Source: Arenicella sp.
Lineage (GTDB): Bacteria > Pseudomonadota > Gammaproteobacteria > Arenicellales > Arenicellaceae
Direction: 5' to 3'
Assembly: GCA_018677115.1 (NCBI GenBank)
Contig: JAHHOC010000037.1
Coordinates: forward strand, 1-5,461
DNA: 5,461 nucleotides
How positions within the stretch are numbered: the stretch's first letter is position 1; every line of letters begins with the position of its first letter. Positions 1-5,461 of this stretch are shown piece after piece. The notes under the pieces were generated by a model. It was not told where the DNA came from, did no database searches, and saw only the letters and a list, made by a program, of their open reading frames with translations. A program made the position numbers and the translations under genes.

Positions 1-1828
1 GGTAATAGTAGGCGGACTGGCTGGCGTCAAATGATTCGTCAGTATAAACGCGGCATAGCTCGCTGGCGCCATCATCCGAGTTGGCGATGGGTATAACCTC
101 GGTATGCATCTTGCCCTCACCATCAACCCAGCCCTTGATCAATTGCAATGCCACCAGGTCCCTGCCATCTGGGTCCTTGCTGGCACTGGCCAGCAACCTT
201 GGCTTGTCGCCACTATCGGCCGGAATCAAATCGCCGCCCATTGGTACGCCGTTGGCATAAGCAAGGCTGACCCGGTCCGGGTTGTCACACAGATTCGCAT
301 CCAGGTTCCAGCCCGCGAACAGGCGCACGTTAATTCTGGGGCCGGAGGTGCCGAACACCTCGCGCCGCAGCATGGCATCAAAAATGGCGTCGCGGGTGTT
401 TTCTTTTGCCCACACACCGGCCAATCCACCGGGGTTGCCATCGATGCCGCTGGTCAGCAGGCCGGGTTGCAGCCTCTCTAATGGCGTTGATTCTCCTGTT
501 ACAGCGCCCATCCAGGCCGACTCCTTGACGTCACCGGGCGAAGCCGAGTGTGTATCGGTGGCGGCGATAATGCCGAGTTTGACCGGATTCAATCCGATGG
601 ATTGCTCTTCTTTGAGGCCTACGATGAGTGCAGATCTTTGAAAATCGGTGGCGTGAACACAACCCGCACCCAGCATGCCGTTGCCGCCAACCTTACCTTC
701 TTCGCATTCGGTGGTTGTCTCGGTCGCTTCGGCTGTATCAAGCACGCCGCCCTGCAAATCTCGCGTTATAAAAGTTTTGTCTTCTCCCATGTGGCGAACG
801 GCCTCAACTTCACAGAGTTCGTCGGGTGCGCCGAACACGGTGCTCAGGCCATTGATGCACTCCGAGCCGCCCTTGTGCTGGAAGATTTCCATAATCGGCT
901 CACGAGCCAGCCGGGTCCGGGCGTACTGCTGTTTGGCTTCGCTGGTGTCAGCAAGCTGCATATAAGGTGCCATGCGGCCATTGGCCAGGTTTGAGTTGTG
1001 CGGGATGGTTAAGTAGTCACAGCCGTTTTCTTTGTTGCATACGGCATCAAGGCCGGCCCATAGTTTGCTGTCGATGGGTGCGTCGACATAACTCACAGGC
1101 AGGTCGGGTACATTGCTGTCACGGAAGATAACGTTGCGGTGATAGTTGGAAGTACCCGGCGTGCCGGTGTATTCATAGGCCACATAGCTGGTGAACTCGC
1201 ACGGTGTGTTGGCTTCGTTGGCGGCTTGCTGCACGCGCTCCCAGGGAGACTTGGCATATTCCCTGCATAGCGCACCGTCTTCCCCGCATATTTCTGCCAC
1301 TCGCTCCGGCGTTTCGGTGGTGATCACGGTACCCAGCATCATCATTCCCTGGCGTTGGTCAGCTCGGTAGTTGTTGCAGAACTCAGTATCGTAACTGGGT
1401 GAATCTTCGCTGCGGCAGACTCCCACCTCACCAAGGAATTCACCATGATCAGTGACCGCAAGGAAATCCAGCGGGCGATCGATGGTTGCGGTGCCAGTGG
1501 CTTCGCCCTTTTCATTGATAGGAAAGAAAGGAATGCTTTCACCCCGGGCGTAGCGTTGAGCATCGAAAGGAGTCGCGCCTGTGCTAATAGCCGCCGCGTC
1601 GAACGAATAGCTGGTATGCACGTGGGTATCTCCGTACAGGGCCATGCGGTTCTCATCGCGGTTTTCGCACTCTGTCGCTGCTGATGCCGGTGATGTCGCA
1701 GGAGCCGGCGTAGTCTCGGTGCTCGACTCGGCTTTTTGTTGCGGCTCCGGTGCTTGTCCACAGGCCGCTAGCAGAAACAGGCTCAGGAATGCGGCTGAAT
1801 ATCTTAGTTTTAAGCTACTTTTGTTCAT
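1..1828 (-). CDS. DUF3604-family lipoprotein with PHP-like metal-site motifs (3' end outside window)
   Basis: Continuous minus-strand frame of 609 codons from the ATG at 1828-1826; the C-terminus runs off the window start. A GAGGTG Shine-Dalgarno-like sequence (1835-1840) sits 6 nt before the ATG. Residues 1-22 form a lipoprotein signal with lipobox LAAC and lipid-bearing Cys23; Gly24 at +2 would allow outer-membrane sorting by the E. coli rule. An Ala/Pro/Thr/Glu-rich linker follows to about residue 55. The family motifs are all present: GDTHVHTSYSFDA (Asp67, His69, His71), TDHGE (126-130), IPHNSN (275-280), EIFQHKG (314-320) and ATDTHSASPG (423-432). These His/Asp positions resemble the metal-binding sites of PHP-superfamily phosphoesterases, so a periplasmic metal-dependent hydrolase is likely, but the substrate is unknown. 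Fourteen further cysteines after Cys23 suggest disulfides in an exported protein. The read ends at FDASQSAYYY, which by family comparison should be only a few tens of residues from the stop. Family assignment is firm; function is not. Confidence 0.92.
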   Translation of the reverse strand, partial: MNKSSLKLRYSAAFLSLFLLAACGQAPEPQQKAESSTETTPAPATSPASAATECENRDENRMALYGDTHVHTSYSFDAAAISTGATPFDAQRYARGESIPFFPINEKGEATGTATIDRPLDFLAVTDHGEFLGEVGVCRSEDSPSYDTEFCNNYRADQRQGMMMLGTVITTETPERVAEICGEDGALCREYAKSPWERVQQAANEANTPCEFTSYVAYEYTGTPGTSNYHRNVIFRDSNVPDLPVSYVDAPIDSKLWAGLDAVCNKENGCDYLTIPHNSNLANGRMAPYMQLADTSEAKQQYARTRLAREPIMEIFQHKGGSECINGLSTVFGAPDELCEVEAVRHMGEDKTFITRDLQGGVLDTAEATETTTECEEGKVGGNGMLGAGCVHATDFQRSALIVGLKEEQSIGLNPVKLGIIAATDTHSASPGDVKESAWMGAVTGESTPLERLQPGLLTSGIDGNPGGLAGVWAKENTRDAIFDAMLRREVFGTSGPRINVRLFAGWNLDANLCDNPDRVSLAYANGVPMGGDLIPADSGDKPRLLASASKDPDGRDLVALQLIKGWVDGEGKMHTEVIPIANSDDGASELCRVYTDESFDASQSAYYY

Positions 1829-1851
1829 TTAAATCACCTCGGCAACAATCG

Positions 1852-1868
1852 TAAACAGACCAAGTTTA
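1852..1868. promoter_or_regulatory. Small inverted repeat upstream of the DUF3604 gene
   Basis: TAAAC (1852-1856) and GTTTA (1864-1868) form a perfect 5-bp inverted repeat around a 7-nt centre (AGACCAA). On the minus strand it lies about 24 nt upstream of the DUF3604 start codon, just before its ribosome binding site. It could be an operator half-site pair or a small 5'UTR hairpin. An arm of 5 bp can easily occur by chance, so this is only a candidate. Confidence 0.2.
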
Positions 1869-1901
1869 TCGAATCAGGCACAATAGTAAACCACAGTACT
1901 T

Positions 1902-1917
1902 AGTGTCTGCCCCAATT
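1902..1917 (-). repeat. GGGGCAGACACT-type intergenic motif
   Basis: On the minus strand this reads AATTGGGGCAGACACT, in the gap between the DUF2505 stop and the DUF3604 start. It resembles the AATTGGGGACAGACAC-type sequences that recur in intergenic regions of many gammaproteobacteria, often near REP-associated (Y1) transposase genes. That association is from memory, and one base of the usual core appears to be missing here. A related shorter form (TGTCCCCAATTTT on the plus strand) lies at 2628-2640. No transposase is in the window. This may be a solitary degenerate repeat remnant. Confidence 0.35.
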
Positions 1918-1977
1918 AATTTGTTTTTTCAAACTTATCACAACCGCAGGCGCCAGCCATCCGGCAATCTAACTGTC

Positions 1978-2457
1978 TTAACCCTTATCCAGGTACTTCC
2001 CCGTATAGTTCAGCTCATTATTAGCGTCATTTTCAAACTGCTGGAGAATAAACTTCTCAACCTGTTTGCCGATCACCGGAATGCTGGCTCTGGCTTGTGG
2101 TTTGAGTCGGTAGACACAACCGCCAGCGATCGGCTTGAGCTCGAAGTTGGCGCTTATGTCCAGCGGCTGGCCTTTAATGTCAACCGTCATGCGGCCCCGC
2201 CAGCCATCGCCTGCTGCTTGCCAGGTTTCCTCCAGGGTATAGTGCTGCTCCGCGCCGATCAGCTTTTTCAACAGGCCGGGTAAGTCTGAGTTGGTGGTAC
2301 GGTGGGTGGTCACCACCGTGTCATCGCCGACCTCCTTGGCTTCGCCCTCGGCACTCAGCCCACCCAACTCAATACAGCGATCTACCAGAAACTGAGGATC
2401 GGTGAGCAAATCATAGACGGTTCCGATGTCATGCTTGAAACGGTATTCGACGGCCAT
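1978..2457 (-). CDS. DUF2505 family protein (START/SRPBCC-like)
   Basis: Complete 159-residue protein. The N-terminus (VEYRFKHDIGTVYDLLTDPQ) and the body (a WQAAGDGWRGRM segment, then alternating strand-like stretches, then a C-terminal helix with FILQQFENDANNELNY) match the DUF2505 pattern of the SRPBCC/START-like superfamily. That fold has a curved sheet around a long C-terminal helix and forms a ligand-binding cavity. No ligand is established for the family. There is no signal peptide, membrane segment or cysteine, so it is likely cytoplasmic. The ATG at 2457 lacks a strong Shine-Dalgarno (only AGG about 16 nt upstream), but it begins the domain at the expected residue, and a perfect TATAAT lies about 40 nt upstream. 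The gene precedes the DUF3604 gene on the same strand with a 149-bp gap. No clear terminator separates them, so co-transcription is possible but unproven. Confidence 0.82.
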   Translation of the reverse strand: MAVEYRFKHDIGTVYDLLTDPQFLVDRCIELGGLSAEGEAKEVGDDTVVTTHRTTNSDLPGLLKKLIGAEQHYTLEETWQAAGDGWRGRMTVDIKGQPLDISANFELKPIAGGCVYRLKPQARASIPVIGKQVEKFILQQFENDANNELNYTGKYLDKG

Positions 2458-2497
2458 ATTTTATGTGTAACCTGTAGAGCTTCGCGCTGAATCGAGG

Positions 2498-2503
2498 ATT
2501 ATA
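2498..2503 (-). promoter_or_regulatory. Extended -10 promoter element of the DUF2505 gene
   Basis: The minus strand reads TGCTATAAT, a perfect TATAAT preceded by the TGn extension that can replace a -35 element in sigma-70 promoters. No good TTGACA-like hexamer is found 15-19 nt upstream, which fits an extended -10 promoter. Transcription would start near 2490, giving a leader of roughly 33 nt before the ATG at 2457. Confidence 0.6.
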
Positions 2504-2529
2504 GCAGCGCTCTAAACTGCCTCTCCCAG

Positions 2530-2549
2530 TCATTCCGGTTCATTCCACT
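2530..2549. repeat. Imperfect 10-bp tandem, TCATTCCGGT / TCATTCCACT
   Basis: Two adjacent 10-mers share TCATTCC and differ at two of the last three bases. They lie in the divergent intergenic region just upstream of the DUF2505 promoter and are followed by a related GTCAT at about 2552. They may belong to the same degenerate repeat cluster as the element at 2576-2614. Too short to name a family. Confidence 0.35.
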
Positions 2550-2575
2550 CCGTCATCGCGCGCTCCGCCACCCTG

Positions 2576-2614
2576 CCATTGCGATAACTTCGTTGCGAAC
2601 CAAAGCGAAGCAAT
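2576..2614. repeat. Intergenic repeat, copy 1 (CCATTGCG...GATAACTTCGTT...GCAATCT type)
   Basis: Bases 2576-2603 match 4729-4769 at 26 of 28 positions once a 13-nt insertion in the second copy is allowed for. The sequence can fold back: ATTGC (2578-2582) pairs with GCAAT (2610-2614), and CTTCG (2588-2592) pairs with CGAAG (2606-2610), the two stems competing for base 2610. The outline CATTGCGA...GCGAAGCAATCT resembles a widespread class of short palindromic intergenic repeats seen in many bacterial genomes (recollection, not a search). It lies about 80 nt upstream of the DUF885 gene. Confidence 0.6.
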
Positions 2615-2654
2615 CTTGAGTAACATTTGTCCCCAATTTTGCCCTGAAATAATC

Positions 2655-2660
2655 TATCAT
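2655..2660 (+). promoter_or_regulatory. Weak candidate -10 element for the DUF885 gene
   Basis: TATCAT matches the sigma-70 -10 consensus at 5 of 6 positions and lies 36 nt before the start codon at 2697, which would give a leader of about 30 nt. No convincing -35 hexamer sits at the usual spacing: TTGTCC (2627-2632) is 22 nt away and TTGCCC (2639-2644) is 10 nt away. A plausible but unproven promoter. Confidence 0.3.
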
Positions 2661-2696
2661 ACGCAGCATCGAAAAAATCCAGCCCTCGAGGTTAAT

Positions 2697-4586
2697 ATGC
2701 GTCAACTCTTACTCCCTTTTTTGCTGATACTCGGCATTGCAGCATGTGACAGTCAAACTGATTCGGCCATGCAGAACCCGGCCGCAACAGCACCGGCTGC
2801 GGAAGTCGCTGTTGTACAACCGGAAGCCACTGAACAATCGGAAAGCGACCGGCTTAATGCCTGGTTCGAAGTTAAATATGAAGAGGAGCTGATGCAGAGC
2901 CCTATTGGGCTGACATTTTTAGGGCGCAAGGAAAGGTACGGCGAGATCGACGACCTGAGCGAAGCGGAACAAGACAGGCAGCTTGAATGGAAGCGCCAGA
3001 GCGTCGCCGAGATGCAATCAGAATTTGACCGCGATGCCTTAACCGAAGACGCCAAGTTGTCATACGACCTGTGGAAGTTTCAGTACGACCAGGCGGCAGC
3101 GGCAAATGAATTCCGCCGCAATCAATATGTGTTCACACAGATGCAGGGTGTGCATACGTTTTTCCCAACCCTGATGATGAGCTTTCACAACGTGGAATCC
3201 TTGTCGGACATGGAGGCCTACAACTCGCGTTTAAGTGGGATTGGCCGGGCCATGAACCAGTTGATTGAGCGGGCAAAAATTGGTGCAGAAGGAGGCGTCA
3301 GGCCACCGCGATTTTCCTATGAAATAGTCACCAAGCAGGCTAGCGATGTGATCAGCGGCGCACCTTTTGACGACTCTGAGACAGACTCATCGCTGTGGGC
3401 AAATGCGAAACAGAAAGTGGGCGCATTGGTCGAAGCCGAAACCATTGACCAGGCAAAAGCCGACGCCTTACTCGCTGCGGCCAAAACGGCACTGGTCGAT
3501 GATCTGATGCCGGCTTATAAAAGCCTGATTGCGTTTATGCAGGCCGACATCGCTAATACCAGCGAAGAGGCACAGGGCGCGTCGGCGCTGCCAAATGGCA
3601 ACGCCTATTACGCCGAGCGCCTGCGCACCCAGACCACCACCGATATGACTGCAGAAGAGATTCATCAACTCGGTTTGGATGAGGTCAAACGCATTCGTGC
3701 AGAGATGGAAGAAATAAAACAAAAAGCCGGATTTGAAGGCAGCCTGCAGGAATACTTTACCTATATCCGTGACAATAAAGACAGTGAAGAGCACTATTTT
3801 CCCAATACCGATGAAGGCCGTCAGGGGTACATCGACGCTGCCACTGCCGCTATCGAGAATATAAAAGCGCAGCTGCCCAACTATTTTGGCATCCTGCCCA
3901 AAGCAGATCTGGTAGTGAAGCGGGTGGAGCCGTTCCGGGAGCAGGACGGGGCACCGCAACACTATTACCCGAGCACGCCGGACGGTTCCCGGCCCGGTAT
4001 TTATTACGCCCACCTCTCGGATATGACTACCATGCCCAAGAACGAGCTGGAAGTGATTGCCTATCATGAAGGGCTGCCTGTCCACCACATGCAAATTGCT
4101 ATTGCGCTGGAACTCACCGGCATTCCCACCTTCCGCACCCAGGCGAGGTTCACCGCGTACTCCGAAGGCTGGGGTTTATACAGTGAAAAATTGGCCAAGG
4201 AGATGCCTTCTACCTTCGACAACCTGAATTCGGATTTTGGCCGACTCGGCAGTGAGATCTGGCGCGCAATCCGTTTGGTGGTTGACACTGGCATGCATCA
4301 CAAGGGCTGGACAGAGCAACAGGCAATTGATTACTTCTCTGCCAATTCACCGGCGCCTCTGGAGACCATCCGCACCGAAGTGCAGCGTTATCTCGTGATA
4401 CCCGGGCAGGCCACCACTTACAAGGTTGGCATGATCGACATCCAGCGGCTGCGAAAACTTGCTGAAGATGAATTGGGTGAAAAATTCGACATTCGCGGAT
4501 TCCACGACGCAATCCTGGATGGCGGTGCACTGCCATTAAAACTTCTAGAAAGCAAAGTGAAGCGCTGGATCGCGAGCCAGAAGTAA
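2697..4586 (+). CDS. DUF885 family putative metallopeptidase, lipoprotein
   Basis: Complete 629-residue protein from the ATG at 2697, chosen because GAGG (2688-2691) sits 5 nt upstream and because this start places a lipoprotein signal at the N-terminus: a hydrophobic stretch, then lipobox IAAC with Cys17. An upstream in-frame TTG at 2616 would bury that signal behind 27 unlikely residues. Asp18 at +2 is the inner-membrane retention signal by the E. coli Lol rule. A low-complexity Ala/Pro/Glu linker runs to about residue 52, then the DUF885 domain fills the rest. Family landmarks: YHEGLPVHHMQIAIALEL (from Tyr456; His457, Glu458, His463, His464), FTAYSEGWGLYSE (Glu490), VVDTGMHHKGWT (about 528-539), RYLVIPGQATTYKVG (Pro569-Gln571) and FHDAILDGGALPL near the end. 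These HE...HH and downstream Glu residues are the probable zinc site, so a periplasm-facing peptidase is likely. Most relatives I recall have Gly where Val462 stands. Substrate unknown. Confidence 0.93.
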   Translation: MRQLLLPFLLILGIAACDSQTDSAMQNPAATAPAAEVAVVQPEATEQSESDRLNAWFEVKYEEELMQSPIGLTFLGRKERYGEIDDLSEAEQDRQLEWKRQSVAEMQSEFDRDALTEDAKLSYDLWKFQYDQAAAANEFRRNQYVFTQMQGVHTFFPTLMMSFHNVESLSDMEAYNSRLSGIGRAMNQLIERAKIGAEGGVRPPRFSYEIVTKQASDVISGAPFDDSETDSSLWANAKQKVGALVEAETIDQAKADALLAAAKTALVDDLMPAYKSLIAFMQADIANTSEEAQGASALPNGNAYYAERLRTQTTTDMTAEEIHQLGLDEVKRIRAEMEEIKQKAGFEGSLQEYFTYIRDNKDSEEHYFPNTDEGRQGYIDAATAAIENIKAQLPNYFGILPKADLVVKRVEPFREQDGAPQHYYPSTPDGSRPGIYYAHLSDMTTMPKNELEVIAYHEGLPVHHMQIAIALELTGIPTFRTQARFTAYSEGWGLYSEKLAKEMPSTFDNLNSDFGRLGSEIWRAIRLVVDTGMHHKGWTEQQAIDYFSANSPAPLETIRTEVQRYLVIPGQATTYKVGMIDIQRLRKLAEDELGEKFDIRGFHDAILDGGALPLKLLESKVKRWIASQK

Positions 4587-4594
4587 CCTGGATG

Positions 4595-4612
4595 TAGTAC
4601 AGCTAGTACAGG
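4595..4612. repeat. 9-bp tandem TAGTACAGC / TAGTACAGG
   Basis: Two adjacent 9-mers differ only in the last base and begin 9 nt after the DUF885 stop codon. They also contain a small palindrome, GTAC-AGCTA-GTAC (4597-4609). It may be a replication-slippage duplication at the edge of the repeat block. No function is suggested. Confidence 0.5.
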
Positions 4613-4650
4613 CTGTTCCGGGGTGAAGCCTGCGGGGTCGGCGAGCCGGG

Positions 4651-4664
4651 GCCGGTCATCCGGC
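4651..4664. repeat. Perfect hairpin GCCGG-TCAT-CCGGC
   Basis: A 5-bp all-G/C stem (4651-4655 with 4660-4664) closes a 4-nt loop, 65 nt after the DUF885 stop and inside a very G+C-rich stretch. It has no following T-run, so it is not a classical intrinsic terminator. It could stabilise a transcript 3' end or simply be part of the repeat block, since its TCATCCGG core resembles the CCATCCGG unit further along. Confidence 0.4.
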
Positions 4665-4670
4665 GGGCCG

Positions 4671-4712
4671 CCATCCCGGGGGTCGGCCATCCCGGGGGTC
4701 GGCCATCCGGCC
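4671..4712. repeat. G+C-rich 16-bp tandem array (CCATCCCGGGGGTCGG)
   Basis: Two identical 16-bp units, 4671-4686 and 4687-4702, are followed by a partial third (CCATCCGG, from 4703). Each unit contains the palindrome CCCGGG, and the array ends in GGCC-ATCC-GGCC (4701-4712), which can form a 4-bp stem. Degenerate unit-like sequence (GGTCATCCGGCGGG) precedes it. G+C content is far above the neighbouring genes by eye. This is probably a variable-number tandem repeat. Both strands are open across it for a stretch, which explains spurious reading frames there. Confidence 0.8.
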
Positions 4713-4728
4713 ATATGCCCCAACTCGG

Positions 4729-4769
4729 CCATTGCGAGCCTCCACTGGGATAACTTCGTTACCAACCAA
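4729..4769. repeat. Intergenic repeat, copy 2, with 13-nt insertion
   Basis: CCATTGCG (4729-4736), an extra AGCCTCCACTGGG (4737-4749), then ATAACTTCGTT (4750-4760) and ACCAACCAA (4761-4769). Apart from the insertion it matches 2576-2603 at 26 of 28 bases in the same orientation. With copy 1 it brackets the DUF885 gene. The pairing arms seen downstream in copy 1 (CGAAG, GCAAT) are not preserved here, so this copy looks degenerate. Confidence 0.6.
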
Positions 4770-5009
4770 CACCAAGCCTTCTAACCAATGTGGTCGGCTT
4801 AAAGTGGGGCAGGCCACGTTGAACAGGCAGTCCTTCCCCCTCAATCCCATCCGACCAAGGGCGGGTGATAATCGCGGTTCCATCGTCAGACTAAGGTCGC
4901 TCAGATCGAGACCAAGGCCCGTTTCCCTGGACTTTGAGCACAGGCATACTAAAAGCATATCGATGTGCAATATGCGCCATCAAATGCAAAATAACCCAAA
5001 GGAACGACC

Positions 5010-5461
5010 GTGAATTTATCTGGTAGTAAAAAGGCAAGAGTAAAACTGAAAGGAATGACTCCTGCCACCGTAGCAATTGCCGTTTTATACCTTGGCCTTG
5101 TTGTGTATTTTATGGTGGAAAGCTATTTTCTGTCGCCTGAACAGTACGCTGGTAATCCACCGTATTTGTTGATAGCAACGCTTGGCTTAGTAACTGTCTT
5201 TGCAACGTTCTTTACATTAGGGAAAATTGAGCCGGGCCGGAGTGACACACTCAGCTATGCACTGCTGATAGGCATGGGGTTCATGTTTTTCCTCTATCCT
5301 TTCATGACCAGGGTGAACTTCTGGCTTGATGATGGCTCCCTGGAAACGCATGTATATGTGCTTAATTCGGACTATACCTGGGTAGCAAAAGACGCGGATA
5401 CGCCCAATATCGATATGTATATAGAAAGCAGTTTATGGTGGCAGCAATATCAGCCTGGAGA
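5010..5461 (+). CDS. Unrecognised multi-pass membrane protein, N-terminal part
   Basis: Open frame of 150 codons that continues past the window end. The GTG at 5010 is chosen because AAAGGA (4998-5003) sits 6 nt upstream; the next in-frame Met (codon 16) has no comparable site. The N-terminus is basic (KKARVKLKG), followed by a hydrophobic helix at about 18-37, a second at about 52-71 and a third at about 81-98. Then comes a more polar region with aromatic residues (FWLDDGS, NSDYTWVAKDAD, SSLWWQQYQPG). By the positive-inside rule the N-terminus is probably cytoplasmic and the segment after helix 3 periplasmic. The sequence is visibly more A+T-rich than the upstream genes. I do not recognise the family, and no catalytic motif is visible in this part. 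Expression as a real gene is supported by the ribosome binding site, the long open frame and the coherent membrane topology. Confidence 0.75.
   Translation, partial: MNLSGSKKARVKLKGMTPATVAIAVLYLGLVVYFMVESYFLSPEQYAGNPPYLLIATLGLVTVFATFFTLGKIEPGRSDTLSYALLIGMGFMFFLYPFMTRVNFWLDDGSLETHVYVLNSDYTWVAKDADTPNIDMYIESSLWWQQYQPG

Larger units (their letters stand above)
4587..5009. other. 423-base repeat-rich intergenic region without a supported gene
   Basis: Between the DUF885 stop and the membrane-protein start I find no convincing gene. Open frames here read through the G+C-rich tandem array or through low-complexity sequence, have no ribosome binding site, and resemble no known protein. In order the stretch holds a 9-bp tandem (4595-4612), a G+C-rich block with a 16-bp tandem (about 4612-4712), repeat copy 2 (4729-4769), and a possible hairpin with ATGTGGTC (4788-4795) pairing with GGCCACGT (4812-4819), two wobbles included. 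From about 4820 to 4990 I see nothing identifiable. No stem followed by a T-run marks a Rho-independent terminator for the DUF885 gene. Confidence 0.6.

Noticed and set aside
104..994. Plus-strand open frames of 119-148 codons in the first kilobase
   Set aside because: All are antisense to the DUF3604 gene, which is open in one frame over the whole stretch and carries conserved motifs.
1929..1965. Possible terminator between DUF2505 and DUF3604 genes
   Set aside because: The only stem (GCCGG/CTGGC with a wobble, minus strand) is 5 bp and not followed by a T-run; the T-run at 1921-1929 is on the other strand.
2584..2594. ATAACTTCGTT resembles one arm of loxP
   Set aside because: Only the first 10 of 13 arm bases match and there is no inverted second arm with an 8-bp spacer at either copy; it is better explained as part of the shared intergenic repeat.
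2616..2696. TTG start extending the DUF885 protein by 27 residues
   Set aside because: No ribosome binding site, and it would put a non-signal sequence ahead of a clear lipoprotein signal peptide that starts at the ATG at 2697.
3468..4094. 208-codon minus-strand open frame inside the DUF885 gene
   Set aside because: Lies wholly within a well-supported plus-strand gene whose translation carries all family motifs; antisense shadow.
4867..4872. GATAAT as a -10 element for the membrane-protein gene
   Set aside because: It is about 138 nt from the start codon and has no -35 partner; other candidates nearer the gene (TACTAA, TATCGA) are also poor matches.
4418..4970. Overlapping minus-strand open frames of about 104-115 codons across the 3' end of the DUF885 gene and the repeat block
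   Set aside because: They translate the tandem repeat into Pro/Asp/Gly/Arg-rich text, lack ribosome binding sites, and overlap a strong plus-strand gene; repeat-derived shadows.

Overview
The window looks like ordinary chromosomal DNA of a Gram-negative, probably gammaproteobacterial and possibly marine, organism. The reasons are two predicted lipoproteins of families common there (DUF3604 and DUF885), moderate G+C, and scattered short intergenic repeats. The taxonomic assignment is inference; there is no rRNA, tRNA or other marker gene to anchor it.

Layout: (1) 1-1828, minus strand: a DUF3604-family lipoprotein with intact PHP-like metal-site motifs, its last residues cut off by the window start. 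(2) 1829-1977: a short gap with a GGGGCAGACACT-type motif and a small inverted repeat next to the ribosome binding site of gene 1. (3) 1978-2457, minus strand: a small DUF2505 (START/SRPBCC-like) protein, co-directional with gene 1. (4) 2458-2696: a divergent intergenic region with a good extended -10 promoter for the minus-strand gene, a repeat containing CCATTGCG and GATAACTTCGTT, and a weak candidate promoter for the plus-strand gene. (5) 2697-4586, plus strand: a complete DUF885 putative metallopeptidase lipoprotein with an atypical residue inside its metal-site motif. (6) 4587-5009: a 423-base non-coding stretch rich in repeats (a 9-bp tandem, a G+C-rich 16-bp tandem array, and a second copy of the repeat in region 4 carrying a 13-nt insertion). 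(7) 5010 to the window end, plus strand: the first 150 codons of an unrecognised multi-pass membrane protein.

The three recognised genes are all of poorly characterised families. Two are predicted cell-envelope hydrolase-like lipoproteins, and the small DUF2505 gene lies between them. Nothing in the sequence shows that they form one pathway. I find no CRISPR array, toxin-antitoxin pair, phage gene, transposase, RNA gene or defence system. The most notable items are the DUF885 active-site variant and the pair of related repeats that bracket the DUF885 gene.
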